A stretch of DNA of 64,000 nucleotides from contig NZ_JAGPXX010000007.1 of assembly GCF_018070345.1 (NCBI RefSeq), positions 1 to 64,000 of the forward strand. The letters run 5' to 3'. Under the pieces are notes generated by a model that did no database searches, was not told where the DNA came from, and was given only the letters and a program-made list of their open reading frames with translations. The DNA is from Streptomyces sp. F63 (GTDB lineage Bacteria; Actinomycetota; Actinomycetes; Streptomycetales; Streptomycetaceae). A program made the position numbers and the translations under genes. Of the stretch, positions 9,419-22,015 are shown in pieces; position 1 is the stretch's first letter, and the number at the start of each line of letters is the position of its first letter.

Positions 9419-9548
9419 CACCGGGCCGCCGGGGACCGCCCGGACGACCGGGTCTCGCGTGGTCCGCCGCCCGCCGCCCGCCGCCCGGCGCCCCGCTCGC
9501 GGGAGCCCGGGCCCCGAACGGCTCATGAATGCCGTCGCCCGCTGCGGA

Positions 9549-9554
9549 TACGGT
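9549..9554 (+). promoter_or_regulatory. -10 element (TACGGT) of a probable leaderless dgt transcript
   Basis: TACGGT matches TANNNT and ends six bases before the ATG at 9561, the spacing that places the transcription start at the start codon. There is no Shine-Dalgarno before the ATG. Confidence 0.45.
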
Positions 9555-9560
9555 CACCGT

Positions 9561-10991
9561 ATGAACGGCGACGGCACACCAGCGCCCCTGCCCTCCGGAG
9601 ACCCCGGCGACCGGGTGGCCCCCGGTGGCCGGGATCACCCGCGCACCCTGCGCACCCCCGTGCCGGGGTACGGCCGGGCGGACGTCGAACGCTGGTCGCC
9701 CGAGCCGGACAAGCGGCCCGGCCGGACGGACTTCCAGCGCGACCGCGCCCGCGTCCTGCACTCGGCCGCCCTGCGCCGGCTCGCGGGGAAGACCCAGGTG
9801 GTGACCCCCGGTATCGCCCAGGAGCCCGCCGCGGCGGGCGGCGCCGGAGCCGGTCCCGTCCGGACCTCCGCCTGGGACGCGAGCCCCCGCACCCGCCTCA
9901 CCCACTCCCTGGAGTGCGCCCAGGTCGGCCGCGAACTGGGCGCGGCGCTCGGCTGCGACCCCGATCTGGTCGAGGTGGCCTGTCTGGCGCACGACCTCGG
10001 GCATCCCCCGTTCGGGCACAACGGCGAACAAGTTCTCGACGACTTCGCCAAGGACTGCGGCGGCTTCGAGGGCAACGCCCAGTCCCTGCGGCTGCTGACC
10101 CGCATCGAGCCGAAACGGTTCGTCCGCACGGAGGACGGCGACCTGGTCAGCGTGGGTCTCAACCTCACCCGCGCCGCCCTCGACGCCGCCACCAAGTATC
10201 CGTGGCCCCGCGGCGCCCGCCCCGCCGGGCCGGCCTCCCCGAAGTTCGGTGTGTACGAGGACGACCGGCCCGTCTTCGACTGGCTCCGGCAGGGCGCGCC
10301 CCCGCGGCGGCAGTGCTTCGAGGCCCAGGTCATGGACTGGTCCGACGACGTGGCGTACTCCGTCCACGACGTCGAGGACGGCCTGCACGCCGGCCACATC
10401 GACCCCAACCTCCTCCTCGCGGAGCCCGAGCGGCAGGACATCTTCCGGGTGGCGCAGGCCCGTTACGCGCCCCCGGGCACCGAGGCGGACGAACTGGCGG
10501 AGGCACTGGACCGGTTGACGGACCAGGAGTGGTGGCCGCACGGCTACGACGGCTCCGCCGTGGCGCAGGCCCGGCTGAAGGACGCCACCAGCCAGCTCAT
10601 CGGCCGCTTCTGCCTCGCCGCCGAGGGCGCGACACGGGCCGCGTACGGCTCGGGGAGACTGACCCGCTACACCGCCGAACTGGTGGTTCCCCGCGCCACG
10701 CGCCTGGAGTGCGCCGTGCTCAAGGCGGTCGCCGACCGGTATGTGATGCAGCACCCCGAGCAGGAGCGCCTCCGCGCCGACCAGCGCGTCGTCCTCGGGG
10801 AACTGGCCGAGGCGCTGAGCGCACGGGCACCCGACGGCATGGACCCGCAGTTCCGGGCGGAGTACGCGGCGGCCGGGGACGAGCGGGCCCGGCAGCGCGT
10901 GGTCGTCGACCAGATCGCCTCGCTCACCGACACCTCGGCCCGCGGCCTGCACGCCCGGCTCACGGCCCGGCCGGACCCGCACGACGGCTGA
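9561..10991 (+). CDS. dgt: Deoxyguanosinetriphosphate triphosphohydrolase-like protein (HD domain)
   Basis: This is a 476-residue HD-superfamily enzyme: [12 protein letters not shown] (about 72-83), RTRLTHSLE with His115, and the HD pair His144-Asp145 in [15 protein letters not shown], with later [13 protein letters not shown] completing metal binding. It hydrolyses dNTPs to nucleosides and triphosphate, affecting dNTP pools. Actinobacteria normally carry this gene close to dnaG, as here (13379). A Gly/Ala-rich insertion (residues 86-104) interrupts the segment before RTRLTHS. ATG 9561 is chosen from the family start and the leaderless -10; an upstream GTG at 9459 would add 34 atypical residues. 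Confidence 0.92.
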   Translation: MNGDGTPAPLPSGDPGDRVAPGGRDHPRTLRTPVPGYGRADVERWSPEPDKRPGRTDFQRDRARVLHSAALRRLAGKTQVVTPGIAQEPAAAGGAGAGPVRTSAWDASPRTRLTHSLECAQVGRELGAALGCDPDLVEVACLAHDLGHPPFGHNGEQVLDDFAKDCGGFEGNAQSLRLLTRIEPKRFVRTEDGDLVSVGLNLTRAALDAATKYPWPRGARPAGPASPKFGVYEDDRPVFDWLRQGAPPRRQCFEAQVMDWSDDVAYSVHDVEDGLHAGHIDPNLLLAEPERQDIFRVAQARYAPPGTEADELAEALDRLTDQEWWPHGYDGSAVAQARLKDATSQLIGRFCLAAEGATRAAYGSGRLTRYTAELVVPRATRLECAVLKAVADRYVMQHPEQERLRADQRVVLGELAEALSARAPDGMDPQFRAEYAAAGDERARQRVVVDQIASLTDTSARGLHARLTARPDPHDG

Positions 10992-11224
10992 ACGAAGACC
11001 GGCGGACCCGGGACCACCGGGTGGCGAACCCGCCGGCCGCGCGGGCCCGCGGGGGCCCCGGGGCCCCCGGCCGCCACCGCCCCATGGGGACGACCCGTGA
11101 AGGTCTGCCCGGCCCGGCCCGCCTCCCCTTCACTCGGCACGCCCGTTGCGGGACGCTCGCTTGGGGCGGGACGCCCGGGGGACTATGAACGCAGGCCCAT
11201 ACGCCGGTAGCGAGGAGGCATCAC

Positions 11225-12502
11225 GTGGTCGACGCACATCAGACCTTCGTCATCGTCGGGGGAGGGCTGGCGGGGGCGAAGGCGGCCGAGACCCTGCGGT
11301 CGGAGGGGTTCACCGGCCGGGTCATCCTCATCTGCGACGAGCGCGACCAGCCCTACGAGCGTCCGCCCCTCTCCAAGGGCTTCCTCATCGGCAAGGAGGA
11401 GCGGGAGAGCGCCTTCGTGCACGAACCGGCCTGGTACGCGCAGGCCGAGATCGAGCTCCACCTCGGCCAGTCCGCCGTCCACCTCGACCCGGCCGCCAAG
11501 ACCGTCGGCCTGGGCGACGGCACCCGCTGCCACTACGACAAGCTGCTGCTCGCCACCGGCGCCGAGCCCCGCCGCCTCGACATCCCCGGCACCGGCCTGG
11601 CCGGCGTCCACCATCTGCGCCGGCTGGCGCACGCCGAGCGGCTGCGCGGCGTCCTGGCCTCACTGGGCCGGGACAACGGCCATCTCCTGATCGCCGGGGC
11701 CGGCTGGATCGGCCTCGAAGTGGCCGCCGCCGCCCGCGGCTACGGCGCCGAGGTGACGGTGGTCGAACGCTCCGCGACCCCGCTGCACGGCATCCTCGGC
11801 CCCGAGCTGGGCGGCATCTTCACCGACCTCCACGCCGAGCGCGGCGTCCGCTTCCACTTCGGCGCGAGTCTCACCGAGATCACCGGCCAGGACGGCATGG
11901 TTCTCGCGGCCCGCACGGACGACGGCGAGGAGCACCCGGCGCATGCCGTCCTCGCCGCCATCGGCGCGGCCCCGCGCACCGCCCTCGCCGAAGCCGCCGG
12001 ACTGGAACTGGCCGACCCGGCCTCCGGCGGCGGCATCGCTGTCGACGCGTCCCTGCGCACCAGCGACCCGGACATCTACGCCGCCGGTGACGTCGCCGCG
12101 GCCGCACATCCGCTGCTCGGCGGCCGGCTGCGCGTCGAGCACTGGGCGAACGCCCTCAACGGCGGCCCGGCGGCGGCCCGTTCGATGCTCGGCCGCGAGG
12201 TGGTCTACGACCGGATCCCGTACTTCTTCTCCGACCAGTACGACGTGGGCCTGGAGTACTCCGGCTACGCCCCGCCCGGCAGTTACGACCAGGTGGTGAT
12301 CCGCGGTGACGCGGCCCGCCGGGAGTTCATCGCCTTCTGGCTGGCCGCCGACGGCCGGGTGCTCGCCGGTATGAACGTCAACGTCTGGGACGTCACGGAC
12401 AAGATCCAGCGGCTCGTCCGCTCCGGCCGGCCCGTGGACCCGTCGGCGCTCGCCGACCCCTCCGTACCGCTCGGATCGCTCGCGGAGCAGCCGTCCGAGT
12501 AG
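11225..12502 (+). CDS. NAD(P)/FAD-dependent oxidoreductase, ferredoxin/rubredoxin reductase type
   Basis: The 425-residue flavoprotein has an N-terminal FAD-binding motif (VIVGGGLAGAKAAETL, residues 9-24), YERPPLSKGFL, LLLATGAEPR, an NAD(P)H Rossmann motif (LLIAGAGWIGLEVA), and the FAD-contact IYAAGDVA, followed by a reductase C-terminal domain (FSDQYDVGLEYSGYAP). This is the layout of BphA4/putidaredoxin reductases, which pass electrons from NAD(P)H to a ferredoxin or rubredoxin; no partner gene is adjacent. GTG 11225 is preceded by GAGGAGG. The 233 bp upstream contain no gene. Confidence 0.9.
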   Translation: MVDAHQTFVIVGGGLAGAKAAETLRSEGFTGRVILICDERDQPYERPPLSKGFLIGKEERESAFVHEPAWYAQAEIELHLGQSAVHLDPAAKTVGLGDGTRCHYDKLLLATGAEPRRLDIPGTGLAGVHHLRRLAHAERLRGVLASLGRDNGHLLIAGAGWIGLEVAAAARGYGAEVTVVERSATPLHGILGPELGGIFTDLHAERGVRFHFGASLTEITGQDGMVLAARTDDGEEHPAHAVLAAIGAAPRTALAEAAGLELADPASGGGIAVDASLRTSDPDIYAAGDVAAAAHPLLGGRLRVEHWANALNGGPAAARSMLGREVVYDRIPYFFSDQYDVGLEYSGYAPPGSYDQVVIRGDAARREFIAFWLAADGRVLAGMNVNVWDVTDKIQRLVRSGRPVDPSALADPSVPLGSLAEQPSE

Positions 12503-12707
12503 GGCGGGGCGGAGCCGGAGGGAGACGGACCCGGGGCGGGAGTCGGGCCGGGGGCGGGCCGGGGCGGACGCCCGGGAACGTCCGCCGGCCCGCCTGCCCG
12601 TCCGCGTCCGCTCGTCCGTCCGCCGGTCCGGGCGAGCGGGACGGGGCGGGACGGACACGGGGACGGAGCGGGGAAAGCGCCGGTGGAGCGGCCGCCCGGG
12701 TCCCGGG

Positions 12708-12713
12708 TAGCGT
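12708..12713 (+). promoter_or_regulatory. -10 element (TAGCGT) of a probable leaderless GNAT transcript
   Basis: TAGCGT ends seven bases before the ATG at 12721 and there is no Shine-Dalgarno, the pattern of leaderless actinobacterial mRNAs. Confidence 0.42.
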
Positions 12714-12720
12714 CGCACCC

Positions 12721-13182
12721 ATGGCGATACCCACAGCTGTCGTGCCCGTGGCGGAGATCTTCGAGCTGCGGTGGAAGGTGCTCCGCCCCGGTCTTCCCGA
12801 GGAGTCCGCGGTGTTCCCGGAGGACTCGGCGCCCAGCACCTTCCACATCGCCGCGTACGACGAGACCGGCTCGGTGCGGGCCTGCGTCACCTTCTTCCCG
12901 GAGCCCCTTCCCGGTTCCGGCGGCCGGACGCCCGCCCACCGCTTCCGCGGGATGGCGAGCGATCCGCCGGTCCGGGGCCGGGGCTTCGGCCGGGCCGTGC
13001 TGGCGGCGGGGATCGCCGAGGCCCGCTCGCGCGGGGCCGGTGTCCTCTGGTGCCACGGCCGCACCGGCGCCCGGGCCTTCTACGAGCGCGAGGGCTTCAC
13101 GGCCGTCGGTGAGGAGTTCGAGATCGAGGGGGTCGGCCCGCACGTGGTCCTGACGAGGGAGCTCGGGGACGGCGCGGACTGA
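12721..13182 (+). CDS. GNAT-family N-acetyltransferase
   Basis: The 153-residue protein has the acetyl-CoA binding loop VRGRGFGRAVLAAGIAEA (about residues 91-108) and the end motif ARAFYEREGFTAVGEEFEI typical of GNAT enzymes. The substrate cannot be predicted. The small size and start (VPVAEIFELRWKVLRPG) resemble the ElaA-like subgroup. It is a single gene between the flavoprotein and dnaG. Confidence 0.86.
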   Translation: MAIPTAVVPVAEIFELRWKVLRPGLPEESAVFPEDSAPSTFHIAAYDETGSVRACVTFFPEPLPGSGGRTPAHRFRGMASDPPVRGRGFGRAVLAAGIAEARSRGAGVLWCHGRTGARAFYEREGFTAVGEEFEIEGVGPHVVLTRELGDGAD

Positions 13183-13365
13183 CTGACGGCCTGCCGGGGA
13201 GGTGATCTCTCCCCGGGGCACCCGCTGTCGCAGCAGGCTGCTCCACCCGCTGTCACAGCAGGTGGTCTTCCGGCCGTGCGGCGGGGCGCAGGACGCGCCC
13301 GGGACGATCCGGACCGCGGGATCCGGCCGGGGAACCGGCCGGTCCGGGGTGTCGCAGGGCCACCG

Positions 13366-13371
13366 TAGACT
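13366..13371 (+). promoter_or_regulatory. -10 element (TAGACT) of a probable leaderless dnaG transcript
   Basis: TAGACT ends seven bases before the GTG at 13379 and no Shine-Dalgarno is present. The -35 region is not distinctive. Confidence 0.45.
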
Positions 13372-13378
13372 TCACCGC

Positions 13379-15307
13379 GTGGCAGGCAGGATCAACGACG
13401 ACGATGTGAAGGCGGTCCGGGACGCGGTCCCGATCGACGCCGTCGTGTCCGAGTACCTCCAGTTGCGGAGCGCCGGCGGCGGCAACCTCAAGGGCCTCTG
13501 CCCCTTCCACGACGAGAAGAGCCCCTCCTTCCAGGTGAGCCCCAGCAAGGGGCTCTATTACTGCTTCGGCTGCCAGGAGGGCGGGGACACCCTCGACTTC
13601 GTGATGAAGCTCGACCACCTCTCCTTCTCGGAGGCCGTCGAACGGCTGGCCGCCCAGGCCGGCATCACCCTGCGCTACGAGGAGGGCGGCTACAACCCGG
13701 CCCGCCAGCAGGGGGAGAAGATCCGCCTGGTCGAGGCGCACCGGGCCGCCGCCCGCTACTACACGGAGCAGCTCGGCAGCGCCGAGGCGGAGATCGGCCG
13801 GACGTTCCTCGCCGAGCGCGGCTTCGACCAGGCCGCGGCCGAGCACTTCGGCGTCGGCTACGCCCCGGCCGGCTGGGACCACCTCGTCCGCTTCCTGCGC
13901 GGCAAGGGCTTCACCGACAAGGAGCTGATCCTCTCCGGGCTCGCCCAGGACGGCCGCCGCGGGCCCATCGACCGGTTCCGCGGCCGCCTGATGTGGCCCA
14001 TCCGGGACATCACCGGCGAGGTGATCGGCTTCGGCGCCCGCAAGCTCCGCGAGGACGACAACGGCCCCAAGTACCTCAACACCCCCGAGACCCCGCTCTA
14101 CCGCAAGTCGCAGGTGCTCTACGGCATCGACCTGGCCAAGAAGGACATCGCCAAGGGCAGCCGGGCCGTCGTCGTCGAGGGGTACACCGACGTCATGGCC
14201 TGCCATCTCGCCGGGGTCACCACGGCCATCGCCACCTGCGGCACCTCCTTCGGCGGCGAGCACATCAAGATCCTCCGCCGGCTGCTGATGGACAACTCCA
14301 ACGCCGAGGTCGTCTTCACGTTCGACGGTGACGCGGCCGGGCAGAAGGCCGCCCTCCGCGCCTTCGAGGACGACCAGAAGTTCGCCGCCGAGACCTCCAT
14401 CGCCATCACCCCCGGCGGCATGGACCCCTGCGAACTGCGGCTCGCCGAGGGCGACGAGGCCGTGCGCTCCCTGATCGACTCCCGCACCCCGCTGTTCGCC
14501 TTCGCGCTCCGCTCGATCGTCTCCGGCTACCACCTGGACGCCGAGGAGGGCCAGGTCGCCGCGCTCAACGCGGGCGTGCCCGTGGTGGCCCGGATCAAGG
14601 ACCGCAGCCTCCGCGACCGGTACGCCACCCGGCTCGGCGGCATGGTCGGCCTCACCTCCCCGGCCGAGGAGGAGGCGGTGCGCCGGCGGGTGCACGCCCT
14701 GGCCCGCAGCTACGAGCGCGGCGCGCCGGAACCGGCCCTGACGGGCGCGTCGCCCGGCCGCGGACCGCAGGGCGGCGGCCGGGGCCGGCAGCCGGAGCCG
14801 CAGCGTCCGGCGGCGCCGCGCGGCCCGCGGCTGGACCTGCGCAGCCCGGCCCACCGGGTGGAGCGCGAGCTGCTCAAACTGGCGCTCCAGCGGCCCGACT
14901 TGGTCGCCCCCGTGTTCGACGCGTACGGAGCGGACGAGTTCACCGCCGTCCCGTACGCCAGGGTGCGCGAGGCCGTCGCGGAGGCCGGCGGCACGGCCGC
15001 CGCCGACGACGGCTTCCTCACCCGCGCCCGCGAGGCGGCGCCGGACGACACCGTGCGCTCGCTGATCACCGAGCTGGCCGTCGAGCCGCTGCTGACCCGC
15101 AAGGAGCCGGACGACTTCTACGCCGGCACGCAGCTCGCCGCCGTGCGGCTGGCCGCCGTGGACCGGCGGATCGGGCAGATCCAGGGCTCGATGCGCCGCT
15201 GCGAGGCCGGCGGCGACATGTCGGCGTACACCTCCCTGCAGGAGGAGCTGTGGATCCTGGAGCAGTACCGGCAGGACCTGCGGAACCGCGGGGCCGCCGC
15301 GCTGTGA
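13379..15307 (+). CDS. dnaG: DNA primase
   Basis: The 642-residue primase has the CHC2 zinc finger (Cys41, His44, Cys62, Cys65), the RNA-polymerase-like basic domain, and a TOPRIM domain with VVEGYTDVMA (catalytic Glu) and FDGDAAGQKA (metal-binding Asp pair). The C-terminal 220 residues are the helicase-interacting region, joined through a Gly/Arg/Pro linker (about residues 445-485). It makes RNA primers for the lagging strand. The GTG at 13379 begins the conserved AGRINDDDVKAVRD N-terminus; the open frame back to 13202 is not conserved sequence. Confidence 0.97.
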   Translation: MAGRINDDDVKAVRDAVPIDAVVSEYLQLRSAGGGNLKGLCPFHDEKSPSFQVSPSKGLYYCFGCQEGGDTLDFVMKLDHLSFSEAVERLAAQAGITLRYEEGGYNPARQQGEKIRLVEAHRAAARYYTEQLGSAEAEIGRTFLAERGFDQAAAEHFGVGYAPAGWDHLVRFLRGKGFTDKELILSGLAQDGRRGPIDRFRGRLMWPIRDITGEVIGFGARKLREDDNGPKYLNTPETPLYRKSQVLYGIDLAKKDIAKGSRAVVVEGYTDVMACHLAGVTTAIATCGTSFGGEHIKILRRLLMDNSNAEVVFTFDGDAAGQKAALRAFEDDQKFAAETSIAITPGGMDPCELRLAEGDEAVRSLIDSRTPLFAFALRSIVSGYHLDAEEGQVAALNAGVPVVARIKDRSLRDRYATRLGGMVGLTSPAEEEAVRRRVHALARSYERGAPEPALTGASPGRGPQGGGRGRQPEPQRPAAPRGPRLDLRSPAHRVERELLKLALQRPDLVAPVFDAYGADEFTAVPYARVREAVAEAGGTAAADDGFLTRAREAAPDDTVRSLITELAVEPLLTRKEPDDFYAGTQLAAVRLAAVDRRIGQIQGSMRRCEAGGDMSAYTSLQEELWILEQYRQDLRNRGAAAL

Positions 15308-15383
15308 GCCGCCGCTCCCGGACCGGGAACCGGCCGCGGACCGGCCGCGGACCGGCCGCCGGGAGCAGTGGGCCGGGGCGGGT

Positions 15384-16328
15384 TCAGCCGGCCGTCCGGG
15401 CCGCGCCCCGGTCCGCCTTCCCGTCCCTCTGGCGCGCGGCCTTGCCGGTCATGTCGACCGTGTCGGCGGCGGGCGGCGGCTCGACGTCCACGTCCGTGCC
15501 GAAGTCGCCGAGTTTCAGCGTCGTGGCGACGGTGACCTCGTCGGGACGCGCGCTCCGTCCCTCGCCCGCTCCGGAGGGGGCGACGTCGAGCTCCATCTTC
15601 TGCTGGCGGAGCCGCCCCTCGTCGTCCAGCCAGATGTGCAGCGGCAGGGTGTCGCCGACCGTCTCCCGCAGCGCCTCGCCCATCAGCTCGTTGTTCCGCA
15701 CCAGCGACCGGACGTCCACGGCCACCTCGTAGTGCGTGGTCGGGACGCCGTCGAGAGACTCCTCGCCGATCCGCTCGACGTCCTTCTCCGTGATGCCCTT
15801 GGCGTAGGCGAGCGTCGCGGCCGGGTCGGCGATCTGCGCGCCGGTGCCCGCCTGCGTGCCGAGCTTCCGGAGGTCGTAGCTCATCCAGGTCTTGCCCTCG
15901 GGGAGCTGCTCCCGCTGCCCGGCGGGCCGCTTCTGGTAGACGATGCCGTCCACGGTGCGCTGCTCGATCCGGGCACCCGGGGCCTTCAGGACCATGTCGC
16001 TGGTGCCGCGCTTGAGGTCGATGACGCCGGAGCCGCGGAGGACGGCTTCCTCCTCCCCGGTCTCGACCTCGGTGATCAGGGTGACGTCCGCGGTCCCGGC
16101 CTCCGCCGTCTTCCGGTAGGCGGCCGCGATCGTGCTGCCCGCCGCGCCCGCTTCGCCGTTCCCGGCACCGCCGCCTTTCCGGTCGCCGTCCTCCTCCGTC
16201 CGCGCCGCTCCCGGCGACGCGTCACCGCCCGCCGTCCCGTTCTCCGGGCCGCAGCCCGCCAGCACTCCGCCGGCCAGGAGCCCGCCGGCCGCGACCGCCA
16301 CGACCCGAACCCGTTTGCCCCTACGCAT
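15384..16328 (-). CDS. Secreted lipoprotein, LppX/LprG-like
   Basis: The 314-residue protein has a lipoprotein signal peptide with lipobox VLAGC (Cys26). After a Gly/Asp/Glu-rich spacer the body (YRKTAEAGTADVTLITEVE, LRGSGVIDLKRGTSDMVL, WMSYDLRKL, DGVPTTHYEVAVDV, LPLHIWLDDEGRLRQQKMEL) fits the half-barrel LolA-like fold of actinobacterial LppX/LprG-type lipoproteins, which bind lipids at the cell envelope. Function in this strain is inferred only from fold. AAGGAGG ten bases before ATG 16328 fixes the start. It is convergent with dnaG and divergent from hrdA. Confidence 0.85.
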   Translation of the reverse strand: MRRGKRVRVVAVAAGGLLAGGVLAGCGPENGTAGGDASPGAARTEEDGDRKGGGAGNGEAGAAGSTIAAAYRKTAEAGTADVTLITEVETGEEEAVLRGSGVIDLKRGTSDMVLKAPGARIEQRTVDGIVYQKRPAGQREQLPEGKTWMSYDLRKLGTQAGTGAQIADPAATLAYAKGITEKDVERIGEESLDGVPTTHYEVAVDVRSLVRNNELMGEALRETVGDTLPLHIWLDDEGRLRQQKMELDVAPSGAGEGRSARPDEVTVATTLKLGDFGTDVDVEPPPAADTVDMTGKAARQRDGKADRGAARTAG

Positions 16329-16345
16329 CGTTGAGCCTCCTTGTG

Positions 16346-16727
16346 CCCGTCCGGGGGCGCCGTCGCGCGTCCGCCCCCGGTGTGGGCGCCGATGGCGCGG
16401 CGGAGAGCGACCTGATGCCCTGTCGGCAGCGCGAATACCCGGGGGGCGCCGCTCCATGCCGGAACGGGCCCGGGTGGTCGCACGTTCGGTGGCGAAGGGG
16501 TGGCGAAGGGTGACGGCCCGGTCCAGAAAGTGGGCGCAGCACCCTCGTACCGGGTGTGTGCCGTGCCTCACACTGGTGTGCGGTGCCTGATTCCTCGGAG
16601 CGCGGCGGGTCCGGTCGACCGGCTCCCGGGTCTCCCCGCGGATCCGCTCCCGGCGTTCGGGACGGCCGGCGGCTGGGCCGCGGCCGTTCCGCCGTCGCAT
16701 GCCGCCCCGATCCGGCAGCGATCCTCC
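16346..16727. other. Divergent intergenic region between the lipoprotein gene and hrdA
   Basis: No convincing gene. A perfect dyad CACAC-TG-GTGTG lies near 16570 between two copies of a CGTGCCT/GGTGCCT motif and may be an operator. No clear -35/-10 pair was found by eye. Confidence 0.35.
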
Positions 16728-16740
16728 TGGAGGCCGTCCC

Positions 16741-17931
16741 GTGCAGACCCACACCCTCAGCGGCACGGCGGCGGCCGTGTCGCCGCTGACCGTCCCGCCG
16801 CACCATCCCGGGGCGCCGGACGGCACGCCACCGGGCGACTCCGCCGGTTCCGCGGCCGAGGACGCGGAGCCCCCGCCGGACGCCGCTCCGCCGGGCGGGG
16901 CTCCGCCCGGCGACGTGTTCCCGGACGGCTCCCCGCCGGGGGACGCCGTCCCGGACGCCGGGCCTCCGCCACCGCCCGCCCGCCCGGGGGAGGGGGGCAC
17001 CGCCCGCTCCGACGCCTCAGGCCCCTCCTCGGACCTCTTCCGCCAGTACCTGCGCGAGATCGGCCGGATCCCGCTGCTCTCGGCCGCCGAGGAGGTCGAG
17101 CTCGCGACCCGCGTGGAAGCCGGGCTCTTCGCGGAGGAGAAGCTGAGCCGGTTCCCCGACCTCGATTCCCGGCTGGCCGGTGAACTCGACCAGCTCGTGG
17201 TGCTCGGGCGGATGGCGAAGCGCCGGCTGATCGAGGCCAATCTGCGGCTCGTCGTCTCCGTCGCGAAACGCTATGTCGGGCGGGGGCTGACCATGCTCGA
17301 CCTCGTCCAGGAGGGCAACCTGGGACTGATCCGCGCCGTCGAGAAGTTCGACTACGCCCGCGGATACAAGTTCTCCACCTACGCCACCTGGTGGATCCGG
17401 CAGGCCATGTCCCGGGCGCTCGCCGACCAGGCGCGCACGATCCGGGTGCCCGTCCACGTCGTCGAACTGATCAACCGGGTCATCCGGATCCAGCGCCGCG
17501 TGCTGCAGGAACGCGGTTACGAGCCGTCGGCCGAGGAGATCGCGGCCCATCTCGGCCTCGCCCCGGAGCGGGTCGACGAAGTGCTCCGCCTCGCCCAGGA
17601 GCCGGTGTCCCTCCACGCGCCGGTCGGCGAGGAGGACGACGTGGCCTTCGGCGACCTCATCGAGGACGGCGACGCCGCGTCCCCCGTCGAGTCCGCCGCC
17701 TTCCTGCTGCTCCGCGAGCACCTCGACCATGTGCTCTCCACCCTCGGTGAACGGGAGCGCAGGGTCGTCCAGTTGCGCTACGGACTGGTGGACGGCCGGC
17801 CGCGCACCCTGGAGGAGATCGGGCAGATCTTCGGCGTGACCCGGGAACGCATCCGGCAGATCGAGTCCAAGACCCTCGGCAGGCTCCGCGAGCACAACTT
17901 CGCCGACCAGCTCCGCGGCTACCTCGACTGA
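16741..17931 (+). CDS. hrdA: Principal-type RNA polymerase sigma factor, HrdA-like
   Basis: The 396-residue sigma-70 factor has region 1.2 ([20 protein letters not shown]), region 2 with the -10 recognition helix ([34 protein letters not shown]), region 3, and region 4.2 ([20 protein letters not shown]). The first 85 residues are Pro/Gly/Asp-rich and probably disordered. Streptomycetes carry several Hrd paralogues; an exporter pair transcribed towards the gene and dnaG upstream fit the hrdA locus as I remember it, rather than hrdB. GTG 16741 has GGAGG seven bases upstream. HrdA is normally dispensable. Confidence 0.88.
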   Translation: MQTHTLSGTAAAVSPLTVPPHHPGAPDGTPPGDSAGSAAEDAEPPPDAAPPGGAPPGDVFPDGSPPGDAVPDAGPPPPPARPGEGGTARSDASGPSSDLFRQYLREIGRIPLLSAAEEVELATRVEAGLFAEEKLSRFPDLDSRLAGELDQLVVLGRMAKRRLIEANLRLVVSVAKRYVGRGLTMLDLVQEGNLGLIRAVEKFDYARGYKFSTYATWWIRQAMSRALADQARTIRVPVHVVELINRVIRIQRRVLQERGYEPSAEEIAAHLGLAPERVDEVLRLAQEPVSLHAPVGEEDDVAFGDLIEDGDAASPVESAAFLLLREHLDHVLSTLGERERRVVQLRYGLVDGRPRTLEEIGQIFGVTRERIRQIESKTLGRLREHNFADQLRGYLD

Positions 17932-18014
17932 GCCCCGCCGCCCGCCGCCCGCCGCCCGCTGCCCCGCCGACCCGCTTCGTCCCGTCCCCGGCCCCGCCCT
18001 CGCCCGTGCCGCTG

Positions 18015-20011
18015 TCACTCCACCTCCGCGACCGCCTCCGCGAACTGCGCCGCGTACAGCCGCGCGTAGGCGCCGCCCGCGGCCAGCAGGCTCTCGTGCG
18101 AGCCCTGCTCGACGATCGCGCCGGACTCCATGACGAGGATGACATCGGCGTCGCGGATCGTGGACAGCCGGTGCGCGATGACGAAGCTGGTGCGCCCCGC
18201 GCTGAGCCCGGCCATGGCGTGCTGGATCAGCACCTCGGTGCGGGTGTCGACGGAGCTCGTCGCCTCGTCCAGCACCAGGATCACCGGATCGGAGAGGAAC
18301 GCCCGGGCGATGGTGAGGAGTTGCTTCTCACCCGCGCTGACGCCGGTGCCGTCGTCGTCGATCACGGTGTCGTAGCCGTCGGGCAGCGTGCGGACGAAGC
18401 GGTCCGCGTGCGCGGCCCGCGCCGCCTCCTCGATCCGCTCCCGGCTCACCGCCCCCGGGTCCGCCGCCCCGTAGGCGATGTTCTCCGCGATGGTGCCGCC
18501 GAACAGCCAGGTGTCCTGGAGGACCATGCCGATCCGGGAGCGCAGCTCCTCGCGCGGCAGCGCGGCGATGTCCGTCCCGTCCAGGGTGATCCGGCCGCCC
18601 GTCACCTCGTAGAACCGCATCAGCAGATTGACCAGGGTGGTCTTGCCGGCGCCGGTCGGGCCGACGATCGCGACGGTCTGCCCGGGGTCGACGGTCACCG
18701 ACAGATCCTCGATGAGCGGCTTCTCCGGCTGGTAGCGGAACGAGACGCGCTCCAGGGCGACCCGCCCGCCGCGGCCCGCGGGGCGCCCGGGACCCGCCGG
18801 CGACGGGGAGGGCGACGGTGCCGGGCCGTCCGGCTCCTGCTCCGCCTCGTCCAGCAGCCCGAAGACGCGCTCGGCCGAGGCGACCCCGGACTGCAGCAGG
18901 TTGGCCATGCTCGCCACCTGCGTCAGCGGCTGGCTGAACTGCCGCGAGTACTGGATGAACGCCTGCACGTCCCCCAGCGTCAGCGCTCCCGACGCCACCC
19001 GCAGCCCGCCGACGACCGCCACCAGCACATAGCCGATATTGCCGATGAACATCATCGCGGGCTGGATGGTCCCGCTGATGAACTGCGCCCGGAAACCGGA
19101 GCGGTACAGCGCCTCGTTCTGCTCGCGGAACGCCTCCGCCGACTCCCGCTGCCGCCCGAAGACCTTCACCAGGGCGTGCCCGGTGTACATCTCCTCGATG
19201 TGCGCGTTGAGCTGCCCGGTCGTCCTCCACTGCGCCACGAACTGCGGCTGCGCCCGCTTGCCGACGGCCGCCGCGACCGCCACCGACACCGGCACGGTGA
19301 CCAGCGCGACGAGCGCCAGCAGCGGCGACACCCAGAACATCATCACCAGCACCCCGGCCACCGTCAGCAGCGCGTTGAGGAGCTGGCTCATGGTCTGCTG
19401 GAGCGTCTGCGCGATGTTGTCGATGTCGTTGGTGGCCCGGCTCAGCACCTCGCCGCGCGGCTGCCGGTCGAAGTACGCCAGCGGCAGCCGGGACAGCTTC
19501 GCCTGTACGTCCTCCCGCATCCGGAAGACCGTGCGGTTGATGACGAGGGCGGCCAGCCGGCCCTGGACGAGCATGAAGAGGCCGGCGGCGCCGTAGACGG
19601 CCAGGGCGGTCAGCAGGACGGCGCCCACCGCGCCGAAGTCGATGCCCTGCCCGGGGGTGAAGTCCATCGCGGAGAGCATGTCGGCGATGTTGCCGTCGCC
19701 CGCGCGGCGCGCGCTCTCCACCACCTCGTCCTGCGTGGCGCCCTCCGGTGTCCGCCGGCCGATCACCCCGGCGAACACCAGGTCGGTGGCCCGGCCCAGG
19801 ATGAGCGGCCCGATCACGGACAGCGCGACACCGGCCGCGCTCAACGCCAGCACGGCGTACAGCACCGCCCGTTCGGGCCGCAGCCGGCGCAGCAGCCGCC
19901 GTCCGGAGCCCGTGAAGTCCATGGACCGTTCGACGGGCCCGCCCATCATCCGCCCGGCCGGGCCGGGCAGGGGCGCCGGGGGGCGGCGGGCCGCCGGGGT
20001 CTGCTGCGCGG

Positions 20012-20015
<4 letters not shown>
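18015..20015 (-). CDS. ABC exporter half-transporter, canonical-site subunit
   Basis: This 666-residue protein has an N-terminal six-helix exporter membrane domain (about residues 40-360) and a C-terminal ATPase with Walker A GPTGAGKT, Q-loop VLQDTWLFGG, Walker B ILVLDEATSSVD with catalytic Glu, and H-loop VIAHRLSTI. The signature reads VSAGEKQ rather than LSGGQ. The GTG start (20015) overlaps the stop of the partner gene, so both are translationally coupled and form a heterodimer. Substrate unknown; the mycobacterial Rv1272c/Rv1273c pair is a likely relative. A Pro/Ser/Gly linker precedes the ATPase. Confidence 0.93.
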
Positions 20016-21775
<1,760 letters not shown>

Positions 21776-22015
21776 GAGGGGTCGTCTCTCAGGGCCGGGG
21801 CGGGAGCGGAATCGGCGGCAGGGTGGTCGAAAACGCTTGCCAATCCTGTGCCATCGCGTGCGCGTCCGGATGCAAGAACGGGTAAAACCGTGCTGCTTAC
21901 GCGTCTGGCGTACAGACGCAACCGCCGCCGGCCCGGCCGGCGTCCTTCCCTCCGGGGCGCGTCCCGGCACGCACCACCATGGGCCCCCGGGTTCGCCGTC
22001 CGGCCGGGCGGCCGC